From Phoronis australis (lineage: Eukaryota > Phoronida > Phoronidae), in NCBI GenBank assembly GCA_002633005.1, contig NMRA01000351.1, forward strand, positions 353,720 through 417,719: a DNA stretch of 64,000 nucleotides, read 5' to 3'. Each line of letters starts with the position of its first letter. The first letter of the stretch is position 1. Below, piece after piece: positions 12,601-23,900 of this stretch. The notes below the pieces were generated by a model. That model ran no database searches, had not been told where the DNA came from, and saw only the letters and a list, made by a program, of their open reading frames with translations. The translations under genes were made by a program, and so were the position numbers.

Positions 12601-15600
12601 TATCATTCTCATAAAATCTGCCTATTCCTTACAGTGACAGGATTCTAGTCATAGGCAATGAGTGCATGCAAAATTTTCAAGTTTGCATTATATTGAGTTG
12701 TCCAAACATTAATAAGCTCTGAAGGATTTTCTTGTAGTAGAATCCTATGTTAAGGAATATTATGAGACCAATTTTATTAGAGTAAAAGGCCTATTGTAAT
12801 TAATAGATTTTTGTTTTTTAGCCCCCAAAATTGGGTGACGGCTTGACGTTATTAAAATTGCCAGGTCGAATATTGTGACCTAGCCAAAATCCCAGTGGTC
12901 CGAGGACCAAAAAGTTGAAAAGTTACCATTTGTATGAAGAGAAGAAAAAAAGTTCGCTAACCACAATTTTGCATCTAGTACCCGTTTATTTGCAATAGCT
13001 GGGTTTAGGGAACATCGACCTTAGTGTTCTTTTGAACTTGGATTTGGCAACAACCAAATAACGGTCGGATTAAAGTTGCGTTATATTATTGCCAGGTATC
13101 TGCCCAGAAGTGTAAAAACTCAGCTCACATTCGTTGGAAATTCCAGGTCGCATTTTGCGACTTGATATAAGCTGATAAAAATCTCAGCTCGCTTTTTCAA
13201 ATTTCAGGTCGCATATGCGACCTGCAGCTCATTATGTCGAGCCTAGCTTTCAGCAATATAACCTGCCATTCAACTGAAATTGTCAAATTTTGCTATTTCG
13301 AAGTTTTTTACTGCTTGACTGTTTTTCATGGCTACACGAGTAAAATTGCATCATGCTAAAGAATGTTTTGTATGTGTTAGTGGCCTAGTTTGACTTTGGG
13401 TTTCTGAACAGCTGAACAGGAAGGAGTGTGAAGATAAAGTGTTGTTCATTAGTGTGAGGTCTTGCTGTATGTTCAGCGTAGTGAAATCTTAGCTGTATAC
13501 ATAATATACATAATAGATATGTTTTTTCAGCACTTTCAAATGGCTGGCAAATAATCAGCCCCAGCAAATCATTCACAGTGTATGCAGCAACAGCCACAGA
13601 AAAGTCTGAGTGGATGGCCCATATTAACAAGTGTGTGCAAGACCTCATCACCAAAAGTAAGGTTTACACAATCAGTTCTACTCCTGCAAGCTTGGGTTCT
13701 GTTTTCTGAGTGCAGTGCACCCATGATTACTATGGCATTGACCCGACATGTATCACGTTATTGAACGTAGTAGTCGTGTCAACAATTCAACTCGGGACTT
13801 AGTTTTAAAAGCCTGAATTCAAGCTATGTGGAATAGACCCAATTCTAAAGCTCGACGTGTTACTGGACCAGGTGCAGATCCAGGGTCATGACCTGAGTGG
13901 AGAGGGAGGGTTCTGACATTCGGAAGGCAGAGGGGTATACTTCTGACCAGAGTGGTGAGAGGGAGTTCTGACATTGGACAGACAGTCGGGGGGGTACACT
14001 TCTGACCGGAGTGGGGATGGGTACACTTCTGACTGGAGTGGGGATGGGTACACTTCTGGCCAGATTGGGGAGTGGGAGTGGGCTCAGACTGGGCACGCAG
14101 AGGGGTACTTTTCACATTCCTCCATTCTATCAATAATATGCAACAGTGGCCAAACAGGCAATCCAAACCACCTGCACTGTGCCTCTAGGTCCACGTGAGA
14201 TTTAAAATGCTGTCACTATTGTTGCAGAACAGTTAAAAACTAACATAATGCCATACTTTTGCTCATGTACACCTGTATCCAACGAGCTGTTCAATATTTA
14301 GAAAAATAATAACTTCCAGATTTAGTATACACTATGGAAGGTTAAAAACAACTACCTTTGACTTGCTAATTTGCAGTCAATTCTGATTAGTGTCTTTTCT
14401 CGTAGTGACAATTTTGTTTAATTCACCTTCATCTCTGTCTACAAACTAGTTTATCTTTGTGAAGTGTTTTAGTTAAAGAACAGCATTTGGCAATTTTCAA
14501 CTGCCAGTTCAAATGCATTTGCGCCACAAAGTGGCTGTTTTCACTGTTTTCAATCCATCTCTCTATCAACCAAACAACTCTTAAGATGATTATGACTTAA
14601 GTTTACAATGATTTCAGACAGCTCTGACTACTGTGGCGCCTCATAGTGGCAGTTTTGATTTTGAGTCTCTTACAAGGACTTTGTTTATTGTAATGTATGG
14701 TGGGTGTGCACATCAATGGTTTGTGCTGCTTTTCTTATACATTGATGAGCTCTATGTAAGACTTAACTAGATAATTTTTTTCTATTCTCATTTCAGAAGG
14801 TAAAAAACAAACTGTTGACGATTCACCTGTCTGGGTACCTGACTGTGAGGCTAACACCTGTATGCACTGCCGTAAATCAGAGTTTAATATTGTCAACAGA
14901 AGGGTACGTAGATCATCAGCCAATGGTTGAAATTTGGCATGTAACAATGTCTGCATGCTGTAGGTTCACCCATGACATGTCTAGAACAACAACTTTATTA
15001 CTTGATTTTAAAGTTCAAGTTTATGTCACGTGTCACACTCATTAATAGATCAAGTGGATTAGTCATTTTTTATCCGTTTTTGTGAACAGACGATGACAAC
15101 TTTAGGACGAATGTGCCATCTAGTGACAAGCTTTTGGATTTCTATCTACCAATCACTTTTTATGCGCCCACATATTTATATGTGGACGCATTATGCCGTC
15201 ATCTCCGTCCGTTCGTCCGTCCGTCCTGGCGGCGTCCGGCGTCCGCTGCTCTATCTCCAAAACCCTTTGACATACGTTCATGAAATTTGGTACATATGTT
15301 CCATTCATGAATGGGACGGCATGTGCGAACTTTCGGACGGATCCGACTACCGGTGTGCCCCCTAGTGGCAATTTTAGTTTTTTACGCTTACCTTTGTATC
15401 TTCAAAAGTATTGAACGGATTTTCATGAAATTTGGTATGTAGGCACCTATTAGTGAGATGACGCTATCCTACTGTTTTCAGATGGATTCGACGTAGTTTG
15501 CGCCACCTAGTGGCCATTTTTACTGTTTTCGAGTCTGTATTTTTGCGTCCACCCCTCTATCAACCAAACCGCTCAAAGGATGATTGTGAAAATTGGCGTG

Positions 15601-18600
15601 TATGTGCTTACTATAAGGAAGACAGCTGACAATGATTTTCAGACGATTTGGACTTCTGTGGCGCCTCCTAGTGGCAGTTTTGTTTTTTTGCGCCCATGGC
15701 TGTATCTCCCAAACCGTTCGCAGGATCTTTACTAAATTTAGCAAGTGTATTTATGTGATGTTGACAACGGACGATGACGACTTTAGGATGATTCTGATTA
15801 CCGGTATGCCTCTAGTGGCAATTTTAGTATTTGCCTCTAGTGGCAATTTTAGTATTTTACATTGACCTCTGTATTTTCATAGGTCTTCAGGTGTATACTT
15901 TGTGTTACTTCGTGACTATGAAGGAAAAGTTCCAAGTAGAAATTTGTTTCTGGCATTCTAATGCTGTGCTAATCTCGTATGTTGGTAAATTTGTTTTTAA
16001 TTCTATGTTTCTGTGGTGCTTTAAGCAACTGGTGTATAGGATGTGCTTGTATTATGAAGATTACTCACATTTTGCCCCTAGCCTATTGAGGAGACAATGA
16101 CCATGCCTTTCCATTTTGCTAAGTACAACATACTACATATATGCCCTCTACTGGCCACTTTATGGTACCAATAAACAACCCTAGAAGGATACCGTATGCG
16201 GTGCAATTGTGGGCGCATTTCAACGCTCTGCGTTGCTCTTGTTGAATCTTTTTGAAATTTGGCAGATGTATTCCTCTCAAGGAAGTGATGCATGCCATGA
16301 ATTTTTGGTGTCTAGTCGGCTACTGTTATGCTCTCCTAGCAGAAATCTCACCATGCAACAGTATTGTGTTATTGCCATTAGGGTGGAGAATGGCAAACTA
16401 ATACCAAGTAAAGTAATGATTAACAAATGAACGCAGCAGTGTACAACTGTGGTGCAACGCCCAATGGGTGTACGGCATTGAGGGTACATACTGCACAATG
16501 AGAGAGCGTATTGTAGTAGTATTCTGGGAGGTGGCCGTTCCTGTTGATGAATGTTAGAGCTCAGAACTGATTCACTATTTTGACAGAATAACGTTTTTGT
16601 AGATTCAACTATGCAGTGTGTGTGCCATGGTCACAAAACTGTGATTTCTTTCCAGCACCACTGCAGGAAGTGCGGCATTCTCGTCTGCGGCCCTTGCTCC
16701 GACAAAAAGTGGTTGTTTCCTCAACAGTCTTCCAAGCCCCAGCGAGTCTGCTTGTCATGTTTTGACAAACTTTCGTCATCATTGGGATCGGACGGTGAGA
16801 GTTCTGTCTCTTTTCTCAACTCAGTCATACTAGTCACTTTTGGGATCACGATATGTCTAAAGTGTTAATAAAACATTGAAGCGACTAAGACAATGTACAG
16901 CACTGTGTTTGATGTAACATATTCATATTTATGTGCACGTTGTAGTTATTGCTGATCTCATAGTTTCATTTTCAACGACAACTGACAATGGTTTGTCCTC
17001 CACGTGTGCAATAATTTAAAAAAGGTCATTAACTTTCTGCTTAGTGAAATTTCCAAGGACGTTTGTACGGATAATTTTCAAATCATTTTGTACCTAGTTT
17101 CCATTTAGGTTTTCACAATAATGCCAAAACATTAAGTTTTTTATTCTATAGTACGTTATGAGAAACTTTGCAATTACACAACGTCAATGATATAATGCAA
17201 TGGCATGATGTAATAAATTATGTGATAAATTATCTGAAGCTCATTGTCTTGTATGAACAGCTGCCAAGGCACCATTACTGTGTGTTATTGAAACTGTCCA
17301 ATGACTTTGTTGTCAGATATAAAGGCACAAGACTTTGTTGGTGAGGCTGGTGATTCCTCTGGTGACGACTCCTCGGATGATGATGAGCGCCCTATGGAGG
17401 ACAGCAACAACTGTGAGGTGAATCAATCAGAAACAACGTATAGATTTTGAATGAACTTAGTGAAACAACATGATGGTGTTTCATGGACTTAAACGTCTGT
17501 GCTGTCAGTATGTTAAGTGCTATAACATCCAAATAATTTTCCAAAATGGTTCTGTACAGTTATAATTAACGAAATTTCAATGTTGTTTGTATCCTGCGCA
17601 TGTCTTTTACAAAAGCGAACTCTGGAAAATAAGGAAAGATCTCTAATTATCAAACACAACATTGTGGTTTGGATCTCCATCCTACATGTACACAACGTGT
17701 CCTTATCGACTGAATGCCCCGAAAGTCCTTCACAAAGCAAAAGTGTCTCATTTTGTGACACAGAGACTCATTCGGAACACCTCAGGTATCTTCGTAGCCT
17801 TAAACTATCCCTTGGAGGTGTTTCTCTGCATGCGTAAACTAAGTCATTTAAGTAACTCGTGTTACTCTCAAAATAGTGAATGACGTGGAATGCTGGAGGT
17901 TGTACCCCTGTAATATCCGCGTACAAATTAGAATGAACAGTGCATCAGTGAAAGGATTAAGACCATGGCCATTATGTACAGCTTTTGTGGCCTGCTAGGC
18001 TTAATCTAGGGTTTCAATCATCTCTTGACCAAATCCTTTTGCTGAGATGATTAAACTGTGCACATGGACATAATATGAAATACATTTGACGGATAATTTG
18101 AGTTAAGAACAATACCCTAAGGTGTTTTGGATCACAGAGACTGTCAATGCCTTCTAAGTTCTGAGGAAGCACTATCAATTTTGCGGAAAGTTTCTGAAAT
18201 ATCCTTGGTATCCCTAGGAAGGGTACTTTTTAAAGCCAAATTAAAGTGCTCTTCTGTGCCACCCTCTGGGAAGTAAAAATGTTGCTAGGTGGCAGTACTA
18301 CCCATCCATCAAATGTGACTTGTAAAGCATGACTTTGCGGTCTGAAAAAATTAAATGATGTCCTTAAATACTTTTATGATATCACAAGACATTATATGCT
18401 CATTGAACTTTCATCCAAAAATGTCATTGCTGCAGTGAATAATGATATGGCAATAAAAATAGTTTGCATTTATTTAGAGCATCACCATGCCTTAGCACAG
18501 TCCAGGCTTGGTGGCTGCTCTCAGTGAAAAAAGTACAAAGTTACTGTCAATTATGAAAATATAAATGAGTCTGGGTAATGTCTTGGGAAATGCTCTACAA

Positions 18601-18822
18601 ATCAAATTTACATATGTGCTATATTTACTTATACATATGCCTTGTATTTACATATGCCTTGTATTTACATATGCCTTGTATTTACATATGCCTTGTATTT
18701 ACATATGCCTTGTATTTACATATGCCTTGTATTTACATATGCCTTGTATTTACATATGCCTTGTATTTAATTTGCAGGTCAAATTTTATGAAAACAGTCA
18801 GCCGGCTGCTGGAGCAGAGTAG
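6624..18822 (+). CDS. PLEKHF2: Phafin: PH and FYVE domain endosomal protein
   Basis: The exons are 6624..6639, 7388..7452, 7755..7892, 8648..8711, 13531..13656, 14797..14903, 16656..16794, then either 17317..17450 (stop TGA; 262 residues) or 17317..17417 joined to 18778..18822 (stop TAG; 266 residues). The protein opens MVDRLVNSEANKKR, matching vertebrate MVDRLANSEAN. The PH domain (about residues 35-131) includes RQFFLFNDILVYGN and SFTVYAATATEKSEWM. The FYVE zinc finger (about 145-210) has WVPD (149-152), the PI3P-binding RRHHCRKC (171-178) and paired CxxC motifs. An acidic Ser/Asp tail follows, as in human PLEKHF2 (249 aa). Phafins bind PI3P on early endosomes and lysosomes and act in endosome fusion and autophagy (family knowledge). 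All splice phases agree. Whether it corresponds to PLEKHF1 or PLEKHF2 is not resolved; it is likely the single pre-duplication gene. Confidence 0.95.
7388..7452 (+). CDS. PLEKHF2: PLEKHF exon 2
   Basis: Codes residues 6-27 (VNSEANKKRVAFVEQCFG...). Acceptor ATTTCAG, donor CAG|GTAAGA. Confidence 0.95.
7755..7892 (+). CDS. PLEKHF2: PLEKHF exon 3 (PH domain, N-terminal half)
   Basis: 46 codons, phase 0 at both ends, residues 28-73. It contains GRVLVGEGILVKMCRKKPK and RQFFLFNDILVYGN, strands 1 to 4 of the PH fold. Confidence 0.97.
8648..8711 (+). CDS. PLEKHF2: PLEKHF exon 4 (PH domain)
   Basis: Codes YNKQHIIALEDVKLQSVQDEG and one further base. Donor GGCT|GTAAGT. The intron after it is 4.8 kb because of a LINE insertion and an assembly gap. 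Confidence 0.95.
10115..11702 (-). mobile_element. 5'-truncated non-LTR retrotransposon (LINE) in PLEKHF intron 4
   Basis: The minus strand from 11688 encodes a reverse-transcriptase ORF2 segment, with RSKAQWAEQGENGKYFKNLE and YYKKLYSDI, resembling the L1/Tx1-type region before the RT core. The ORF runs into an N gap (10459-11207), so its middle is unknown. The 3' end on the minus strand has AATAAA (about 10152-10157) and then a poly(A) tract (poly-T at 10124-10148). An 11-bp target duplication AAAAAAGAGTT flanks it (10115-10125 and 11692-11702). The 5' truncation, tail and target duplication are the hallmarks of target-primed reverse transcription. The copy cannot be complete. Confidence 0.85.
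11769..11822. repeat. TTGA / TTTG microsatellite
   Basis: A run of TTGA repeats passing into TTTG and T-rich repeats, in PLEKHF intron 4 just downstream of the LINE. Confidence 0.75.
11823..13530. other. Remainder of PLEKHF intron 4
   Basis: AT-rich, with no coding signal recognised. A short dyad motif (CAGGTCGC...GCGACCTG) recurs at about 12860-13230, in sequence that looks like a degraded repeat. Confidence 0.4.
13531..13656 (+). CDS. PLEKHF2: PLEKHF exon 5 (PH domain, C-terminal half)
   Basis: Codes SLSNGWQIISPSKS and SFTVYAATATEKSEWM, then HINKCVQDLITK, the conserved last strand and C-terminal helix of the PH domain including its invariant tryptophan. Acceptor TTTTTTCAG, donor AAAA|GTAAGG. 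Confidence 0.97.
13876..14110. repeat. G-rich minisatellite in PLEKHF intron 5
   Basis: Imperfect units of about 26-28 bp, core GGGTACACTTCTGAC, repeat about seven times between 13880 and 14100. The three similar ORFs over it are by-products of the repeat. Confidence 0.8.
14797..14903 (+). CDS. PLEKHF2: PLEKHF exon 6 (start of FYVE)
   Basis: Codes KGKKQTVDDSP then VWVPDCEANTCMHC and NIVNRR. It supplies the FYVE WxxD motif and first zinc-binding cysteine pair. Acceptor CATTTCAG, donor AGG|GTACGT. Confidence 0.96.
15165..15860 (+). repeat. Interspersed modular repeat (hairpin + gtccgtcc + ctagtggc modules) in PLEKHF intron 6
   Basis: It begins with a hairpin (CCCACATATTTATATGTGG, 15171-15189), then repeated GTCCGTCC, then modules of about 110-150 bp. 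Each module has 'tatctccaaaac', 'atgaaatttggta', 'gatgacgac' and 'cctagtggcaatttt' blocks. Related modules already appear at 14520-14670 in the preceding intron. At 15807-15856 a 25-bp unit, CCTCTAGTGGCAATTTTAG plus flank, is doubled. No intact protein is encoded. Confidence 0.7.
16656..16794 (+). CDS. PLEKHF2: PLEKHF exon 7 (FYVE core)
   Basis: Codes HHCRKCGILVCGPCSDKK, then LFPQQSSKPQRVCLSCF. Completes the PI3P-binding R(R)HHCR motif with the preceding exon and gives the remaining zinc cysteines. Donor GACG|GTGAGA. Confidence 0.98.
17317..17450 (+). CDS. PLEKHF2: PLEKHF exon 8 (acidic tail)
   Basis: Codes DIKAQDFVGEAGDSSGDDSS then DDDERPMEDSNNCE, the Ser/Asp-rich tail typical of PLEKHF2. 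Read through, it ends at TGA 17448-17450 (adding VNQSETTYRF). A good donor, GAG|GTGAAT, at 17418 would instead shorten it to 17417 and use the exon at 18778. Confidence 0.85.
18632..18770. repeat. 17-bp tandem repeat next to a PLEKHF acceptor
   Basis: Eight near-perfect units of CATATGCCTTGTATTTA end 7 bp before an acceptor (TTTGCAG, 18771-18777). Apparent ORFs reading LYICLVFTYA come only from the repeat. Confidence 0.95.
18778..18822 (+). CDS. PLEKHF2: Possible terminal PLEKHF exon 9
   Basis: After TTTGCAG, 14 codons (VKFYENSQPAAGAE) run to TAG. Phase 0 matches the alternative donor at 17417, giving ...SNNCE-VKFYENSQ. This is inferred from splice signals and phase; homology of such a short tail cannot be shown. 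Confidence 0.5.
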   Translation, partial: VKFYENSQPAAGAE

Positions 18823-19329
18823 AGGAAATGACAGGTTGCACAACATTCCTCCTTCTAATTTTTGAAATTTATTACTTGATTCGTCATTCAGTGCTATTGT
18901 AGCTTTTCATGACTGCCATATTAAGATAACTCTCATACATGTTAATTAGCTCTACTTAAATTCATATTTCATCAGTGTTTTCCACAACTCATCATGGTAA
19001 TGGGGTTGAAGCTTAAGGGACTAGTTTAACTCACCTGTGTCGAGTTTTAAAAAAACAATGCGAGATTGAATTTGTAATAGGGAAGATATTTCTTCAGCAA
19101 ACATTTTATATTTATTGGAACCATTTCAGTCTTAGATTCCAAGGCTCTGCGTACAAACTCCCACAGTGTAGAAATGAACTTTTGAACATGAATATTTGCA
19201 ATTCCCGTCTAGTTTGTCTATTCTCTTGTGGAGAACACTGTATGCATTTATTCTATTTTTGTAGTGAACAATCAAACAGTCCTGCTATTAGTTCTGAGAA
19301 ACTTAAGTTTCCATGAACAGTTCAACAGT

Positions 19330-19860
19330 AGTAGTTGTCTGAGTCCAAACTATCCTCAGTCACTCTAGTAAGAATGGTTCTCTGTGCCTGAGCTATCACT
19401 CTCCATGAACAGTTGAGTACTTACTAGTGGTTCCCAGTGCCTGAACTATCCATGAACAGTTCAGTAAAAATTGTTCCCAGTGCCTAAGCTGTCTATGAGC
19501 AGTTAGGTAATAGTGGATCTCAGTGTCTGAACTATCCATGAACAGTTCAGTACTAGTGGTTCCCAGGGCCTGGACTGTTTGTGAACTATTCAGTACTAGT
19601 GATTCCCAGTGCCTGAAATATTCATTAACATTTCTGTGGTTTCCTGATCCTGAAGTATCCATCAACTATTCTGTAACTGTGGTTCCCAGCTTTTAACTAC
19701 CCATGAATAGTTAAATAATGGGTTTCCAGTGCCTGAATTGTCCATGAACAGTTCAATTATTGATGCCCAATGCCTGAACTATCCATGAATGGTTCGGTAA
19801 TAAGAGTTAACTTTCCAGTTCCTCAACTAACCATGAACAATTCATTACTTATGGTTTTCA
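19330..19860. repeat. Degenerate minisatellite, about 40-50 bp unit
   Basis: About eleven diverged units with core CTGAACTATCCATGAACAGT followed by 'cagtaatagtggttcccagtgc'. The reverse-strand ORF at 19396-19665 (repeated LRHWE/NCSW) is produced by the repeat. Confidence 0.85.
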
Positions 19861-20008
19861 AATTGCTACATCTCCAACTTAGGAAAATGCTTGGCAATCT
19901 GAGTAGTCGATCTTGCAAACCTTAATCAATAATTTGTCAAGAATAAAAAAGTGCTGTGTAATTGTATTTTGCAGCAATAAGAACCCAGTGCATGCTGTAT
20001 TTTATATC

Positions 20009-20580
20009 AGGGCTGTTCCAGCAAAATCTGTGTGTGAGGGGGGGAAGGCAACTGAAATAAAAATTTATGGGTGGTTGCGTTTGATTTAAATTCAAAATGG
20101 CTGGTGGTCGTACTTCAAAAAAAATAAAAATTTACAGGTCGTTGTTGTTTCATTGGGCCATAAATGTTTGATGGTGGGTAATTTTAGTAAATTTTATAAA
20201 CAATCCGCACAGAATCGAAAACGGAAACAAAAATGCAACTTGCAAAAAGCTCCGACTTTTTCACTCCCTCCGATCTTCTCATCGGCATGCCCATAACACC
20301 ATTTAACCACAGGTGCTCGAATTTCTCGATGGCTAATAACCATATATAAAAAACATGTTTTCTTAGTAATGAATGACGTTAGTGGTGATGGAGGAACAGA
20401 TAAACTCAAGCGCCTGTGCAGTCAAGAACAAGAACAAAAAAAAATTACGGGTGGTTGCATTTCAAACTTATAAAAAATTACCGGTGGTAGGCTGAAGAAA
20501 TAAATGAAAATTATGGGTGATGGGTGCGAAAAAAAGGTGCCTTCCCCCCCCTCCCATACAGATTTTACTGGAACAGCCCT
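20009..20580. mobile_element. Non-autonomous DNA transposon (MITE)
   Basis: Terminal inverted repeats of about 43 bp start AGGGCTGTTCCAG at 20009 and end as the reverse complement at 20580; each includes a G7/C8 run and AAGGCA. The 572-bp element has no transposase. Internal blocks 'aaaaatttacgggtggttgc' repeat about four times. A target duplication could not be fixed. Confidence 0.8.
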
Positions 20581-20848
20581 CATGAATTATGAATTTTTGC
20601 ACTGATAGGAGTTATAATTCATCATGTTTGTCCTTGGATCATGCTTGTGTTTTGATTTTTTGAAAATTGGTTAGTGCAACATTGAACAACTTTGTATACA
20701 TGCAATATATTTTCTATTATGTAACATGCATCGTGATTGATTTCTCTTTTCTTATGTGGAGTCACTGAACTACGGGCTAAGATGATTTGTGGCCAATGAC
20801 TGGAATACCGTTTTTTCATAGTAAGAATAGAGTAAATTAGCATTACAT

Positions 20849-20975
20849 GGGCGGCGCACCATAGGGGGCGGGTAGGCTATAGCCCCCACTTTTTTCAGTG
20901 CTCTGGCACCCATGGTCTATAGGCGGTGCACCACAGGGGGCTGTGGGCTATGGCACCCCCACTTTCTTAGTGCTA
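20849..20975. repeat. Direct repeat, C/G-rich module
   Basis: Two copies of GGCGGTGCACCACAGGGGGC-like sequence followed by 'taggctatagcccccactttttcagtgct', starting at about 20850 and 20922. Adjacent and diverged. Confidence 0.65.
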
Positions 20976-23900
20976 CGCTGCCCATGCATTAGTGTAGCAT
21001 TAGTGCGAGACCAGCTGGGCCTTAGACTACCAAGCGTTACTCCAGCGAAACTCATTCATTATCAACCACATCCTATAGAAGTTTATAATTTAATTATGCC
21101 TTCAAGTTGGTCGATGTCTTGTTCAGTCTTAGAAAATGTTCGTCTCTGGCACATACTTGTTTATTCAATATTCCGATATTTTGTAGCGGGGGAGGCTACC
21201 TTGGCGGAGGGTTGACAAAATTTGGCAACCGGGCCTAGGTCAAATTATTAGTGCTGAAGACTTTTTTAGCAAGCCGTTTTTCTGTTATGGTTGATGGAAA
21301 CTCATCGTTTACAGGCTGTCGCTCAGTTGTTCAATTTACCTTCGGCCCAGAGTGCTTTTCATCGGGCAATATTGGGTAGAAGGTAACAAAACCTGTGACC
21401 ACTTTTTGATTTGATTAATTAAATTATAATTTTGGGCGTCCAAAATCTTGAGAATCCTGCCAGCATAATAAGCTTAGGGTGTTGCTTAAGTTTGAAGATG
21501 AAATTTCTTGGTCTAAATTGTCAACGCGTTCGAATTATCAATATACATGTACTTATGCGCATGTAATCCACGACCGCTTAGCATTACTTCGACCGCTCGT
21601 GCCACTGAGGTTCACTTATATAGGCCTATGCATGTATATTTACTCAACAAGTCACGAAGACAAAATTCACCTTTCACTCCATTCCTGCCAGCAAAGTCTG
21701 TCTCTCTGTATAGTGCTGGGCCCGGGTGCAGCGTGTGACGGACATAGGCTATCCCGCATACGGAATCCAGATATGGACCCGCGTGAGCCCGACTCGCGGG
21801 CTGATTCTTTACTGCAACTGCTTCAGAAAAGTACGAAACATTACTTAGCTCACTGAAATTGATCATTATTTTGACCTGTCTAAACTTTATAGTATCACTT
21901 AGTAACGTCATTGTTGCTGTACTGAGCAACTAGACAAATGAGGAAATTTGAAATGAGGATTCTAGGACACCGGCTGTGGTGTGACGTCTAGATTCGGAGA
22001 TGGGACTATAGTCGTGGGTTTAGTGAAAACCTCGCCATTATATCATGCACGTCCGGTGGTCTGGCAAATAACGTGTACATTGATACGAGAGACAAACGGG
22101 CCAGGTCGCAGACAACAACTAATGATAAAAGTTGACCTAAAAATCTGTCAAGTGTAACTCTGAAGCGGCCATAAAACCGCTTTCAGTCACCAAAAAGAGT
22201 TTATTTTGACCAGCAACCTTTTTCCTTTAATAGTCAAACTGGTTCGTAAATGATTAATGGAGACCACTGAGTGCCGTTACTCACACCCTTCAGTTGTTCG
22301 TTACTGCGTCTTTATTTTGTCCGCCTTCTCCGAAGAACGTGCTGTCAGTTTATTTTGCAAGTCGTCCGAGTAAGGAACAAGTTGAGGCGATTTCTATAGC
22401 GGCAAGGGGTCTAAAACAAAAGTTCACTTCTTTTTGGACTGTACTCAGATTTATAGCCATTTTGCGAAGTTGACGCAGGACTCATCGCATCTGACGTACT
22501 GAAGAGGATAGCTATTGCGGTCTTCCTCTCGAACCGCAACACGGCTAGGAAATCATATCGCCCGGCTTATCGGATCATACACCTAAGCCAGAGAGATTGT
22601 GTGGGCGGATATATTCATATTTGCCACCTACAAAATATCGTACCACTAGCTGTTGCCCCTCCTCCGCATCCAAATGGTTATCGAATGGTCGTTTCTCGCG
22701 TCACGTGCTTCGATCGTGGTCACGTCACTTCACGTAGAAATAAATTATTTTTGGTCAAATTTTCGCAGTGCTGCCAATTTCGGCACTGCCGTTAGTTAAT
22801 TACTTGACTACAGAACTGCTCAATCTGAGTCCTGAACTAGCCCTGGAGAATGCAATGTGTGCAAATTGATAGAGCACTGGCACATAATTTTGTAAAAGTT
22901 TTAAGTGCCAAATGCCTCCGTGGTTACTAAGCAGATTAGAAACGACTTACAAAATAATTTTTTGGACAATATGTCACTGTGACTGCAGTTCTACTCGTAT
23001 TTACGTCATAATGTACTGGCCGATACTTCATCACCGTAAATCTTACATTATTTTAAAAGCCCATTGATAGCTATTCGTGTCTGAGTAACTGAGTAACAAA
23101 CGTATTTTTAGTAATTCTTTCCCATGCTTAAAGAGTTTTCTCAGAATCATGCAATGGTGACGTCATTGTCACGGTCCCCGAATGTATAGTCTCGGAGAAA
23201 CTGTCAGACGGATTTATCTGGTCTGTACTTGCCTGCACCACTCAATATACACGTATATACAATGTCCAACGGAGATAAGCATCTGTGCTTTCAGGTTTGC
23301 ACTCTCGCACAGCGGGCCTAGGATNGGTAAACACTATTCCAGTTCGAATTAAAATTTAGCAAAAATTAGCATTACTAAATTTAGTCTACCCCAGTATGTC
23401 TTCCTGTTTTTTAGCAGTGACTGACTTCCTCGTCCTTACTGCTGTAAATCCGTGTAACGTTAATTTTCAATTTGTTGATTTTCATTGGTGACTTTATTTA
23501 TCTTTATTGACAAAATCAAAACAATGTCCCTGATTCTGTCCGAGTTGTCGGCACATTCACAACTTTCAAGTTAAATTTTGACGTACAGGTATAGCCTGTC
23601 GAGTTCAGTTTAATTCTCAGGTGCTGTGGCGGGCTGTTGTGTTGCATGCAGTGGGCAACTTGACCGCTGGGTTTGCTCGCCAAAGAATATCTGCCGGTTC
23701 AGAAAGACACCGTGCTGTTGTGGTTACTTAAATCGCCCCAGGCTGCTGATATTATCGTTCTCTAGATATAATGTCACCACCATAAACACAGGGCGGGCAA
23801 TGGTATTTTTAAATTATTTTTTCGTTTTGAACGTTTGTAAATTGCAAGTTTGAATACATCAAAGTTCGCGGTGAAAAGCACACGTGATAATAGTTTTTTG

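Noticed and set aside
18565-18865. Long ORFs encoding LYICLVFTYA repeats
   Set aside because: Produced by the 17-bp tandem repeat; a period not divisible by three without stops opens several frames.
19396-19665. Minus-strand ORF with repeated RHWE/NCSW
   Set aside because: By-product of the 40-50 bp minisatellite.
21770-21832. Possible first exon MDPREPDSRADSLLQ ending at AAAA|GTACGA
   Set aside because: Good start context and donor-like end, but no partner exon. Joining to GYS exon 2 would lose the conserved WEVANK segment.
23250-23330. Short ATG-led ORF MSNGDKHLCFQ before a GTTTGC donor
   Set aside because: Weak donor and no downstream exon; chance occurrence likely.
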